Origin: Streptomyces sp. NBC_00659
GTDB taxonomy: Bacteria; Actinomycetota; Actinomycetes; Streptomycetales; Streptomycetaceae
Assembly (NCBI RefSeq): GCF_036226925.1
Contig: NZ_CP109031.1
Location: forward strand, 6,944,001 to 7,008,000
Length of the DNA stretch: 64,000 nt
Direction of reading: 5' to 3'
Shown here: positions 34,841 through 42,545 of the stretch, in pieces
How the letters are laid out: every line of letters starts with the position of its first letter
Numbering within the stretch: position 1 is the stretch's first letter
The notes under the pieces: model-generated
Database searches by the model: none
What the model was told of the DNA's origin: nothing
Seen by the model: only the letters and a program-made list of their open reading frames with translations
Translations under genes and position numbers: made by a program

Positions 34841-34903
34841 TTAGAACTCCTAACGAAATGATCTTCGGGGTGGTTGGATCACTCCGGGACTGGTGATCTG
34901 GGG

Positions 34904-35714
34904 GTGCGGGTGGCTCGGCCGAAGCCGTGGGAAGTTGACGACGAACTGTGGGCGGTGATCGAGCCGCTGCTGCCCAGGGTCGAGCGGCGGAGCCGGCATC
35001 CGGGACGCAAGCGGCATCCGGACCGGCTGGTGTTCCAGGGCATCCTGTTCGTGCTGCACACCGGGATCGCCTGGGAGCACCTGCCGCAGGAACTCGGCTT
35101 CGGCTCGGGGATGACCTGCTGGCGCCGCCTGGCCGAGTGGACCAAGGCCGGGGTGTGGCCCCGGCTGCACGAGGTTCTTCTGGCCGAGCTGCGCGGTGCG
35201 AACGCCCTGGACTTCTCCAGGGCGGCGGTCGACGGCTCCCACATCCGGGCGTTAAAGGGGGCCCAAGACGGGACGAAGCCCTGTCGACCGGGGCAGGGCG
35301 GGCAGCAAGCACCATTTGATCACCGATGCCACCGGCATCCCGCTCGCCGCTACCCTGACCGGCGGCAACCGCAACGACGTCACGCAGTTGATCCCGCTGC
35401 TCCAGGCCGTGCGGGGCAAGCGCGGGCGGCCCCGCCGCCGCCCGGACGTTGTGCTGGGCGACCGCGGCTACGACCACGACAAGTACCGCCGACTGGTCCG
35501 GGACCTCGGCGTGAAGCCGCTGATCGCCCGCCGCGGCACCGAGCACGGCTCCGGCCTGGGCACCCAACGCTGGGTCGTGGAACGCGCGTTCGCCCACCTG
35601 CACTGGTTCCGCCGCCTGCGGATCCGCTGGGAGATCCGCGACGACATCCACGAAGCCTTCCTCACCCTTGGGTGCGCACTGATCTGCTGGCGGCGCCTGA
35701 AGTCATCGCACTAG
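34904..35714 (+). CDS. IS5-type transposase in two frames (+1 shift)
   Basis: The first frame, from GTG 34904 (GTG 34910 also possible), carries PKPWEVDDELWAVIEPLLPR, GIAWEHLPQELGFGSGMTCW and the catalytic DGSHIRALKG. At AAGGGGGCCCAAG (about 35251-35263) the homologous reading moves one base forward. It then continues PKTGRSPVDRGRAGSKHHLI, DVVLGDRGYDHDKYRRL with the second aspartate and WVVERAFAHLHWFRRL with the glutamate, ending at TAG 35712-35714. Many IS427-group elements make their transposase by programmed frameshifting at this very place, so the gene may be functional. A mutation is the alternative. Confidence 0.8.
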
Positions 35715-35720
35715 GTGTTC

Positions 35721-36599
35721 TTACAGTTCGGCGTCGCCCCACTCCTGGACGACCACCTCGTCGCCGACCGACAGCTTCCCCGGCCGTATCACGGAGAACT
35801 TCGCGCCGAACACTACGCCCCCGCTCGCCGCTCGCCGGTAGCCCGCGAGCGTGCGCAGGGGCTCCCGCCCCCGCCGCGCTCCGACCTCCTGCTCAACCAG
35901 AGTGACCGCACAGCGCACCGCGAGTTTGGCATAGCCCAACTCGGCCCCGCCGATGGTGATGCGGCGTGCGCGGTCCTCGGCGTGCGGTACGGCTGCCCAG
36001 TCGCCGCCGTCACTGTCATGACCGTGACCGTCGCGGCTGTCGACGACGATGTTCGGGCGAAAGCGGTTCATCGACAGGGGCGGGGCGCCACGCTCGGCCA
36101 TCCGCCGGTTGAGGAGAGTGAGGGAGGCGCGGGACAGCAGGTGCACGGCGCTGCTGTCGGCATAACCGGAGGGGCCAGGGGTCAGGCCGTCGGCGACCCG
36201 GTCGTGCTCCGGCGGCACGCGGACCAGACGGCTGGAGGTGCCGAGGACCTCCGAGAGCCAGGCAGCGACGTCGTCACCCTGGTCAATCCCCTGGAAGGCG
36301 GCGCCGAACAGATCGATGTCGCGGCGCGGCGCGGACGTGGTCACGTCGAGGCGCACCGTGCCGTAACGGCCTGTGCTGTCGGCCGAGTCGAGCGTGAGTC
36401 GAGTGCCGTCGGCGCTGACGGCGGGCCGGATCAGGGCGAGGCGCGGGTGGCGGCGCTGGGTTCGGTAGACCCCGTCCTCGCTGATGACCATGAAGCTGCG
36501 GTCGTGCGCGAGGCCCGCCGGCGTGAGGAGCGCATCGCTCATCGAAGTGCCTGCGCATCCCTTGATGGGGTAGCAGATCAGATCCATGACGTCAGCCAT
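35721..36599 (-). CDS. MOSC-domain protein (YcbX/mARC-like), IS passenger
   Basis: The predicted protein has 292 aa from ATG 36599, with GGAGGCGGC upstream. Residues 1-120 are the MOSC N-terminal beta-barrel (DLICYPIKGCAGTSM, LAHDRSFMVISEDGVYRTQRRHPRLALI). Residues 135-292 are the MOSC domain with NRFRPNIVVD and the conserved cysteine in KLAVRCAVTLVEQE, the likely molybdenum ligand. C-terminal FGAKFSVIRPGKLSVGDEVVV matches the family end. Such proteins bind molybdenum cofactor and reduce N-hydroxylated compounds. A redox partner would have to come from the host. It lies wholly inside an IS and ends six bases from the transposase stop. Confidence 0.88.
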   Translation of the reverse strand: MADVMDLICYPIKGCAGTSMSDALLTPAGLAHDRSFMVISEDGVYRTQRRHPRLALIRPAVSADGTRLTLDSADSTGRYGTVRLDVTTSAPRRDIDLFGAAFQGIDQGDDVAAWLSEVLGTSSRLVRVPPEHDRVADGLTPGPSGYADSSAVHLLSRASLTLLNRRMAERGAPPLSMNRFRPNIVVDSRDGHGHDSDGGDWAAVPHAEDRARRITIGGAELGYAKLAVRCAVTLVEQEVGARRGREPLRTLAGYRRAASGGVVFGAKFSVIRPGKLSVGDEVVVQEWGDAEL

Positions 36600-36711
36600 G
36601 TGCCGCCTCCTTCGGTCGACGGCCACATTAGAACGTCAGTCTTGCTGAGGTGACGTCATCGGTCCCGGAGTGATCCAACCACCTCGTAGATCATTTCGTT
36701 AGGAGTTCTTA

Positions 36712-37242
36712 GCCCGCCACGGGACCTGCCGAGCAGGGCTTCCTTCAGGCGGAGCCTGCGCCGTCGTCTGATGTGCCGGCGTTCTTCCCGACCGGGGGCG
36801 TCCCTTCCGCCCTGTCCGTTCTGTTCCGGCGGGCCGCCCCCTTTTGCCGGGCCCGTTCCCGGTCGGCGGCGGCTTCCTCAAGAGCATCCATGACCTCCCT
36901 GCCGATGCGCATCCCGGCGGCGTCGTGGTGGGCGCGGGCGGTGGTGGAGTCCACACTGACCAGGGACAAGTCCGTCTTCCCCTGACGGGCGGCCTCAGCG
37001 ATCACGCCTTCCAGCAGTGCGGTGAAAACGCCGGCGTCCCTCCAGACCCGGAAGCGGCCGTAGACCGTCGGCCACGGGCCGAACTCACCCGGCATCTCCC
37101 GCCACTGACTACTGGTACGGAACCGCCAGATCACCCCCTCGAACTGCTCACGCAGCCGCTCAGGGTACGGGCCGTACTCGCCTATCGGCAGAAACGGCTC
37201 GATCGACTTCCATTGCTCGTCGGTGAGTTGCCTGCGCGTCAC
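36712..37242 (-). pseudogene. N-terminal fragment of IS5-type transposase
   Basis: The fragment starts at GTG 37242 with AGGAAGG upstream and reads TRRQLTDEQWKSIEPFLPIG, VIWRFRTSSQWREMPGEFG and SLVSVDSTTARAHHDAAGMR, with the first catalytic aspartate. Near 36770-36790 the frame shifts, and RRRRLRLKEALLGRSRGGL follows in another frame up to the junction at 36711/36712. The remainder of the transposase resumes only at 33312, with about 100 codons missing. Confidence 0.88.
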
Positions 37243-37331
37243 GATCGCCTTCCTACCGGATCCGCCTTCCAGACGGATCCGGATCGGCAAGATTGATCAC
37301 GACGTCACACAGGCCCCAGGGGCCCGGGTCG

Positions 37332-38276
37332 TCAGCAGGCCACGGCGACAGCCGTCTCCTCCAGTTGCCGTACAGCCACCACGTCCATCCGCGCCGGTGA
37401 ACCGAGTGCCGAGCCGCAGCTTTCCGGGCGAGGCGGCAGAGAGGCGCCCCGCGCCACGACGACCCGCCACAGGCGGCCGTCGGAGTGGGCGACGGTCACC
37501 TCCCAGCGCGGCGCGGTGCCGTCCGTGCGGATCACCGTCAGGACATCGGCGGCGTGCTCCCCCGACGCCGTCCGTACGGCCAGCTCGGCCGCCTGGCCGG
37601 GGCGTTCCCAGGCGGAGTTCCCGCGACACCCCTCGGTGACGACCCGGCCCTCCCGGACGCCTTGGAGGATCTCCTTGACGGCATGGGCCTCGGCACGGCC
37701 GTACGCGTACCCGTACGGAAGGATCAGCACGGTGGGGGAGAAGCGATGACCCCCCAGATGGGTGACCTCCCAGGTGCCGCCGACGCCGGAGGCGGCCAGT
37801 TCCGCCGCCAGCGGGCGTCCGAGCAGGGCGCAGCAGCGGTCGCGCTTGCCGTTGGTGCAGACGAGGGCCAGCGGATCGCCGGTATGGGGCCGCCCTTGGA
37901 GAACCTCTTCGAAGGAGCGCGGATCGCCCGCGCCGAGCGCGGCGAAGTCGAGGTCGAGCAGGTGTCCGGGGTCGTGCGTCATGGCGCTGTGCAGCCATAC
38001 GTTTCCCGGAGTGGTGTGGGCCACGTACACATGCCGATCAGCGGGAGAGCCGCAGTCGGCATGGCGCCCGGGACGCCGGATCAGGGCGATCCGTACCCCT
38101 GTGCCCTGCGCGGCCGCTTCGAGGGCGCGGCCGAGCGTGGGATCCAGGTGGCTCGAAGTGAGCGCCTTGGCACCCCAGGGGCCGGACTGCTCGATGAGCA
38201 GCCATGTCCTCGCAGTGGCCGCGGTTCCGGAAATCGGCTCGTCGAGCTGCCGTGACGCGGTCGTGCACGTACTCAC
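37332..38276 (-). CDS. Sucrase/ferredoxin-like protein
   Basis: The predicted protein has 314 aa from GTG 38276. It belongs to the sucrase/ferredoxin-like group, whose thioredoxin-like fold can hold a [2Fe-2S] cluster. The opening STCTTASRQLDEPISGTAATARTWLLIEQ is typical. The cluster-type cysteines are in VCTNGKRDRCCALLGRPLA, followed by WEVTHLGGHRFSPTVLILPYGYAYGR. The C-terminal ~90 residues form a separate small domain. No ribosome site precedes the start. Instead an iron-box-like operator abuts it, which suggests iron-controlled, possibly leaderless expression. The gene's stop is 15 bp from the end of the outer IS element. Confidence 0.85.
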   Translation of the reverse strand: MSTCTTASRQLDEPISGTAATARTWLLIEQSGPWGAKALTSSHLDPTLGRALEAAAQGTGVRIALIRRPGRHADCGSPADRHVYVAHTTPGNVWLHSAMTHDPGHLLDLDFAALGAGDPRSFEEVLQGRPHTGDPLALVCTNGKRDRCCALLGRPLAAELAASGVGGTWEVTHLGGHRFSPTVLILPYGYAYGRAEAHAVKEILQGVREGRVVTEGCRGNSAWERPGQAAELAVRTASGEHAADVLTVIRTDGTAPRWEVTVAHSDGRLWRVVVARGASLPPRPESCGSALGSPARMDVVAVRQLEETAVAVAC

Positions 38277-38295
38277 AGAGGTGAGCCTAACCTGA
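38277..38295 (-). promoter_or_regulatory. Iron box (DmdR1/IdeR-type operator)
   Basis: On the minus strand the 19 bases read TCAGGTTAGGCTCACCTCT, matching 15 of 19 positions of the actinobacterial consensus TTAGGTTAGGCTAACCTAA. It directly abuts the GTG start of the sucrase/ferredoxin-like gene. Confidence 0.75.
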
Positions 38296-38439
38296 CTTCG
38301 CCCGGGGTGACTTCCCGCCGTCCGCAGGGGGCGCCCCAGGGGTGGTCCGGTCGCGTGGCGAGGCGTACGGAAGCGCGGGCGGGGAGGCGGCGCTCGGAGG
38401 GGGTGCAAAGACCCTCTATGCGCGCCCGGCGCGCGCTGT

Positions 38440-39705
38440 CTAGCTCCGGCGGGGGAGGGGCTGGGGCGGCCGCTCGCCCACGTAGTGGCCGCTCGGCCGC
38501 ATGCGCAACGGGCGCTCCGCGTACTCCTCCAGGGTGTGGGCGATCCAGCCGGCCGTCCGTGCGACAGCGAAGATCGTCTCTCCCGCAGCGGCCGGCATCC
38601 CGGACGAGACGGTGAAGACGGCCAGCGCCAGATCGACATTGGCGTGCAGAGGGGTGTGCCGGGCCGTGGTGGTCACCACGTCATGGGCCGCCTCCAGTGC
38701 GGGTGCCGCGCCGGGCACCTCTTCCAGGAGGGCGAACAGGGCACGCGCGCGTGGGTCTTCGCCGGGGTAGAGCCGATGGCCGAGTCCGGGGACACGGCGC
38801 CCTGCGCGCAGTTCGTCGGCGACCACGGGAGCGGCGGTGCCCTGGTCCAGGACGTCCAGCAGCAGTCGGTGAGCGAGCCCGCTGGCCGCCCCGTGCAGGG
38901 GCCCTTCGAGGACGCCGAGGCCCGCCGACACGGCCGCGTACGCGTGGGCGCGCGCCGACGCCGCGACCCGGACCGCCAGCGTCGAGGCTGCCAGGTCGTG
39001 GTCGACGAGCAGCCCGAGTGCCGTGTCCAGCACCCGCACCGACGCGTCGTCGGGTTCGCGCCCGCTGAGCCGTGCCCACAGCCGACGGGCCAGCGGGCCT
39101 TCGTCGCGGTGGTCGAGCCGCACGGTCGGAAGCGCGGCGACGAGGGTGGGAATGAGGGTGCGTCCGGTGCCGAGTACGGCGTTCTCGGAGAGGTCGAAGC
39201 GCAGCGGGTCGGCGGCCGCCGCGGCGATCGCCGCGACGCGCAGCCGGTCGGTCGGGCCGCTGTGCTCGGGCAGCGCTTCGACGCCGCGTCGGGCGGCGGT
39301 CACGGCTGCCTCCGGGGCCGTGAACGTGACGCCGGGGCGCAGTTCGCCGGTCCACAGCCATTCGGCGATCTCCTCGTAGGAGTACCGCGCGGCCAGTTCC
39401 GTCGCGTCGACGCCCCGGAAGTAGTACCGGTCCTTGTCGATCAACGTGATGCGGGTGCGGACGGAGAGCTCGCCGCCACTGCTCGAACTGCCGCCGCCTT
39501 CGCGTCTGTTGCGCCGCGCGAGGGCCTCGACCTCCTTGGGGTCGAACGTGCTCCCGCGCCCTCCCTGCTCCCGCCTGCTGCTGAGCTGACCCCGGCTCAC
39601 ATACGCGTACACGGTCTCCGGCTTCACGCCGAGCAGTTCGGCGGTCTCCTTGGTGCTGAGCCGCCGGCCCTCGTGCGCAGGTACTGCCGCTTCTCGATCC
39701 CTCAT
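38440..39705 (-). CDS. HTH-domain/citrate synthase fusion protein
   Basis: The predicted protein has 421 aa from ATG 39705 (GTG 39714 is possible). Residues 10-60 are a MerR/excisionase-type helix-turn-helix (LSTKETAELLGVKPETVYAYVSRGQL). After a serine/glycine linker, residues ~80-420 are a citrate synthase fold: TLIDKDRYYFRGVDATELA, GVLEGPLHGAASG with the active-site histidine, PGLGHRLYPGEDPRA, and NVDLALAVF carrying the catalytic aspartate. The usual HTNVEF-type segment reads HANVDLAL. It may be an enzyme, a citrate/oxaloacetate-sensing regulator, or both. It is divergent from a second citrate synthase, with an AT-rich palindrome between them. Confidence 0.88.
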   Translation of the reverse strand: MRDREAAVPAHEGRRLSTKETAELLGVKPETVYAYVSRGQLSSRREQGGRGSTFDPKEVEALARRNRREGGGSSSSGGELSVRTRITLIDKDRYYFRGVDATELAARYSYEEIAEWLWTGELRPGVTFTAPEAAVTAARRGVEALPEHSGPTDRLRVAAIAAAAADPLRFDLSENAVLGTGRTLIPTLVAALPTVRLDHRDEGPLARRLWARLSGREPDDASVRVLDTALGLLVDHDLAASTLAVRVAASARAHAYAAVSAGLGVLEGPLHGAASGLAHRLLLDVLDQGTAAPVVADELRAGRRVPGLGHRLYPGEDPRARALFALLEEVPGAAPALEAAHDVVTTTARHTPLHANVDLALAVFTVSSGMPAAAGETIFAVARTAGWIAHTLEEYAERPLRMRPSGHYVGERPPQPLPRRS

Positions 39706-39731
39706 GAGCGCCACCGTATCTGTGGATCAGC

Positions 39732-39763
39732 ATATTGATTGGATCAATATTGACAGTTATAGA
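39732..39763 (+). promoter_or_regulatory. Divergent citrate synthase promoter with perfect palindrome
   Basis: ATATTGAT (39732-39739) and ATCAATAT (39743-39750) are perfect inverted arms with a 3-base centre. For the rightward gene, TTGATT (39735-39740) and TATAGA (39758-39763) are a -35/-10 pair 17 bases apart, so the palindrome covers the -35 and spacer. A bound protein should repress. GGGAGGAA then serves ATG 39803. Confidence 0.7.
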
Positions 39764-39802
39764 GTCAAGCATGGACAGTCGAATCAAGTCCAGGGAGGAA
39801 AC

Positions 39803-40981
39803 ATGCCGATCAGCCAAGCCGCGTCCACCTCTGCCGTCGTATCTGCCGATGTTCCACGAGGTCTCGCCGGCGTAGTCGTCACCGACACCGAACTGGGTGA
39901 CGTCAGGGGGTTGGAGGGCTTCTATCACTACCGCCAGTACTCGGCCGTCGACCTCGCGCAGGCGTGCGGCTTCGAGGAGGTCTGGCACCTGCTGGCCCAC
40001 GGTGAGCTGCCCGACGAGCCCCGCCGTGCCGCCTTCACCGCGCGGACCGCGCGGTTGCGCAGACTGCCGGACGACGTGCGCGACGCGCTGCCCGCGATCG
40101 CGGCGGCGACCGGACCGTCGGGCCCCCTCGCCGGGCTGCGCACCGCGTTGTCGCTGCTCGGGGCCTCCCTGGGCTTCCGGCCGGTGTACGACATCGACGC
40201 CGGGCGGCGCCGCGACGACGGCCTCGCGGCGACGGCCGCCGTGCCCACACTGCTCACCGCGCTGTACCGGATCGGGCAGGGACTGGACCCGGTGGAGCCG
40301 CGCGAGGATCTGGGATACGCCGCCAACTACCTGTACATGTTGACGGGTTCGGAGCCGGACGCAGCCCGCGCTCGAGCGGTCGAGCAATACCTCATCTCAA
40401 CCATTGACCACGGATTCAATGCATCAACGTTCACGGCACGGGTGATCGCTTCCACCGGCGCGGATGTGGCGGCCTGCCTCGTGGGCGCGGTCGGGGCTCT
40501 CTCCGGTCCTCTCCACGGAGGCGCTCCCAGCCGAGCGCTGGACACCCTCGACGCGATCGGGACGCCCGACCGCATCGACCCCTGGATCCGCGAACGTGTC
40601 CTCGCCGGCGAGCGCATCATGGGCTTCGGACACCCCGTCTACCGCACCGAGGACCCGCGCTCGCGGATGCTCCGAGGGATGGCTCAGGAGTTCGGTGGCC
40701 CGCTCGTGGAGTTCGCGGTCGAGGTGGAGCGACAGGTGGAAGCGATTTTGGCCGAACTCAAGCCGGGCCGGGAGCTGCACACCAACGTGGAGTTCTACGC
40801 CGGTGTGGTCATGGAACTCTGTGGGCTGCCCCGAGAGATGTTCACACCCACCTTCGCCGCCGCCCGCGTGGTCGGCTGGAGCGCGAACATCATGGAGCAG
40901 TCGGAAGACTCGAAGATCATCCGCCCGGCGGCTCGCTATGTGGGTCCGGTTCCGCCGGTGGCGGTGCCTGCTCGCGGCTGA
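39803..40981 (+). CDS. Citrate synthase / 2-methylcitrate synthase
   Basis: The predicted protein has 392 aa from ATG 39803, with GGGAGGAA at six bases. Family segments are VTDTELGDVRGLEGFYHYRQYSAVDLA, NASTFTARVIASTGAD, VGALSGPLHGGAPSRALD (active-site histidine), IMGFGHPVYRTEDPRSRMLR and HTNVEFYAGVVMELCGLP with the catalytic aspartate position replaced by E in VEF. It condenses acetyl- or propionyl-CoA with oxaloacetate. The small size is that of the type I/2-methylcitrate group. It is divergent from the HTH-fused paralogue and probably controlled with it. A terminator follows. Confidence 0.88.
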   Translation: MPISQAASTSAVVSADVPRGLAGVVVTDTELGDVRGLEGFYHYRQYSAVDLAQACGFEEVWHLLAHGELPDEPRRAAFTARTARLRRLPDDVRDALPAIAAATGPSGPLAGLRTALSLLGASLGFRPVYDIDAGRRRDDGLAATAAVPTLLTALYRIGQGLDPVEPREDLGYAANYLYMLTGSEPDAARARAVEQYLISTIDHGFNASTFTARVIASTGADVAACLVGAVGALSGPLHGGAPSRALDTLDAIGTPDRIDPWIRERVLAGERIMGFGHPVYRTEDPRSRMLRGMAQEFGGPLVEFAVEVERQVEAILAELKPGRELHTNVEFYAGVVMELCGLPREMFTPTFAAARVVGWSANIMEQSEDSKIIRPAARYVGPVPPVAVPARG

Positions 40982-41010
40982 CCAGAGACCGAGCCGACCG
41001 GAGATCGAAA

Positions 41011-41041
41011 CGGGCTCGGCAACAAGCTGTTGCCGAGCCCG
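41011..41041 (+). terminator. Stem-loop terminator
   Basis: A perfect 14-bp stem (CGGGCTCGGCAACA at 41011-41024, complement at 41028-41041) with a 3-base loop lies after the citrate synthase gene and before the convergent small gene. Confidence 0.88.
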
Positions 41042-41069
41042 GGTGGAGGTTGCTCCGAAAACGCCTCCG

Positions 41070-41309
41070 CTAGGCCGGGGGAATGTCGTCCTTGGCCCGC
41101 AGGAGTGTCTCGCGTGTGATGACCACGATCCGCTCGTAGTCGGCTCGTGCGGCATCGGACGGGAGCTCTGGCTCGAGCTCCAGGGTTGCATCGCGCCCGA
41201 TGACGGCGAAACTGCCGTCGCTCAGCTCGAAGATGTCGGGACAGGACTGACCTGATGCGCTGCCTCGTGCACGGGGAGGGGCACCAATCCGACGGATGAC
41301 AGTAGTCAT
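41070..41309 (-). CDS. 79-aa protein, paralogue A of a tandem pair
   Basis: The start is ATG 41309. The protein is about 70% identical (55 of 79 positions by eye) to the product of 41476-41715, without gaps. Shared blocks are RRIGxPP near the start, CPDIFELSDGxFAVIGxD in the middle and RADYERIVVxxRETL near the end. The pattern of short strands then a helix suggests a compact fold. There is no signal peptide. I know of no function. Such proteins occur near DUF6082 genes in streptomycetes, as here. Confidence 0.8.
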   Translation of the reverse strand: MTTVIRRIGAPPRARGSASGQSCPDIFELSDGSFAVIGRDATLELEPELPSDAARADYERIVVITRETLLRAKDDIPPA

Positions 41310-41475
41310 TGTCTTGAGCCTTTCGTGCGGTGATCGTGAGGTCAAGGTGTGGATCGTCCCGTGAGCGCCCACCACGCAGGAGTGGCATGCGGAACCGGGC
41401 TACCAAGGGCGAAGCGAACGCACGACGACGTGTGGGTTGTGCCGATGCTCGAGTGAGAGTGTGGTGTTCAGCCGC

Positions 41476-41715
41476 CTATGCGTCGGGAATATCCGCCTTC
41501 GCGTGAATGAGGGTTTCGCGGGAGACTACGACGATGCGCTCGTAGTCTGCGCGGGAAGCGTCGAAGGGCAGTTCGGCGTCTAGCTTCTCGGTGACATCTG
41601 TTCCGATCACAGCGAACGTACCGTCGGACAGTTCGAAAATGTCCGGGCAATTAGCACCAGAAGAACTTCCCCGCATGGTGGGGGGAGTGCCGATCCGACG
41701 GATGATGTGACTCAC
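41476..41715 (-). CDS. 79-aa protein, paralogue B of a tandem pair
   Basis: It uses a GTG start at 41715, with AAAGGAAG about 11 bases upstream. It is the same length as paralogue A and aligns without gaps, with the same RRIG, CPDIFELSDG and YERIVV blocks. A 166-bp gap separates the two genes. The pair and the upstream DUF6082 gene share one strand. The differences concentrate in the middle (around residues 38-52), which could mean distinct partners. Function is unknown. Confidence 0.8.
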   Translation of the reverse strand: MSHIIRRIGTPPTMRGSSSGANCPDIFELSDGTFAVIGTDVTEKLDAELPFDASRADYERIVVVSRETLIHAKADIPDA

Positions 41716-41987
41716 TGTTCTCGGTCTTCCTTTGGTCTCGAGGTGGGATGGCCTGCGCGCTGTTGCTGCGCGGCGCGATGCGGCCCTGTGGGGCCGCGAC
41801 CTCGGTCCGGCGGCTGGAGCGACTTTCGGTGGGGATCGGCCCGATACGTGATTGCGCAGTATTCAACCCTGTTGGCATCTGGGGAAACGCGCAGGTTTAC
41901 TGGTTCGTTATCGCCCGACCGTGTGATTCGCTCGGCAGGGTGGCGTGGGTGAACGGGTTTGCGCCGGAGCGCGACAAACGAAAGGCG

Positions 41988-42545
41988 CTACTCGCCGGGT
42001 GGTTCACCCACCACCCACCACTCGTCCGCGTCCGCCTCCTCGAGCTGCGCGAGCAGATCTTCGACCATGAGTCCGATTTGAGCTTCTTCTGATGTGCTGA
42101 TCAGGGTTGCCCGATGAGGGCGTGTTGCGTACCAGTACTCGCGAAAGATCGGGTTTTGGAGCCATCCGCGGGCAAAGCCGAAGAATTCCTCCCGGGTCAT
42201 GTTGCCCATCCGGTAATAGCAGAGCGCGTTGGTGTACAAGGCGTTACTGAACAGGAACTGGCGCTGTTTCCTCGGGGACACGGTCCCGTCGTACGCGTCC
42301 AGGACCTCCGCCAGCTCGGGATCGTCCATGGCCTTGCTCAGCAGCTCCCAGTGGAGTCGCTGCTGGTGCGCGAGATTGGCCTGTCGCTGGGTCTGGGCGG
42401 CCTGCTCCAGCAGTTCGATCCGCGCGTGCAGCGCGTCAAGCGTGGATCGCTGCGCGACGAGGGTGACGGCGGCCCCCGCGAGCAGGCCGACCGCCGCCGC
42501 GGCGGCGGCGCGCAACCCGTGAACCTTGACTTTCAGTGTGGCCAT
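41988..42545 (-). CDS. DUF6082-family membrane-anchored protein
   Basis: The predicted protein has 185 aa from ATG 42545, with GGGGG upstream. A basic N-terminus leads to one membrane helix (about residues 12-30, RAAAAAAVGLLAGAAVTLV). A coiled-coil stretch follows (ARIELLEQAAQTQRQANLAHQQ). The DUF6082 core has LHWELLSKAMDDPELAEVLDAYD, FLFSNALYTNALCYYRMGNMTREEFFGFARGWLQNPIFREYW and the ending DEWWVVGEPP. The family has no assigned function. It lies upstream of the two 79-aa paralogues on the same strand, with a 272-bp gap that may hold a separate promoter for them. Confidence 0.85.
   Translation of the reverse strand: MATLKVKVHGLRAAAAAAVGLLAGAAVTLVAQRSTLDALHARIELLEQAAQTQRQANLAHQQRLHWELLSKAMDDPELAEVLDAYDGTVSPRKQRQFLFSNALYTNALCYYRMGNMTREEFFGFARGWLQNPIFREYWYATRPHRATLISTSEEAQIGLMVEDLLAQLEEADADEWWVVGEPPGE

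Larger units (their letters stand above)
34844..36708 (+). mobile_element. IS5-type element carrying a MOSC passenger gene (1865 bp)
   Basis: The terminal inverted repeats are 47 bp long with two mismatches (34844-34890 and 36662-36708), starting GAACTCCTAACGAAATGATC. TTA at 34841-34843 and 36709-36711 is the target duplication. Inside are a frameshifted IS5-type transposase on the plus strand and, tail to tail with it, a complete MOSC-domain gene on the minus strand. Because the passenger lies between the terminal repeats, it should move with the element. Confidence 0.9.
31799..37316 (-). mobile_element. Decayed IS5-type element broken by three nested insertions
   Basis: The ends are inverted repeats of the form GGGCCTGYGTGAYGTCGTGA followed by TCA: 31799-31821 on the plus strand and 37294-37316 as the complement. 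Between them are three pieces of one IS5-type transposase in the right order on the minus strand: N-terminal at 36712-37242, an inner piece at 33240-33312 and the C-terminal end at 31819-31902. They are separated by an IS110-family element (31903-33239) and two adjacent elements (33313-34840, 34844-36708). Removing the insertions leaves about 0.78 kb, so roughly 100 codons of the middle are also missing. Confidence 0.88.

Noticed and set aside
31799..37316. Integrative element or prophage
   Set aside because: No integrase, attachment repeats at a tRNA, or phage genes; only insertion sequences and one passenger gene are present.
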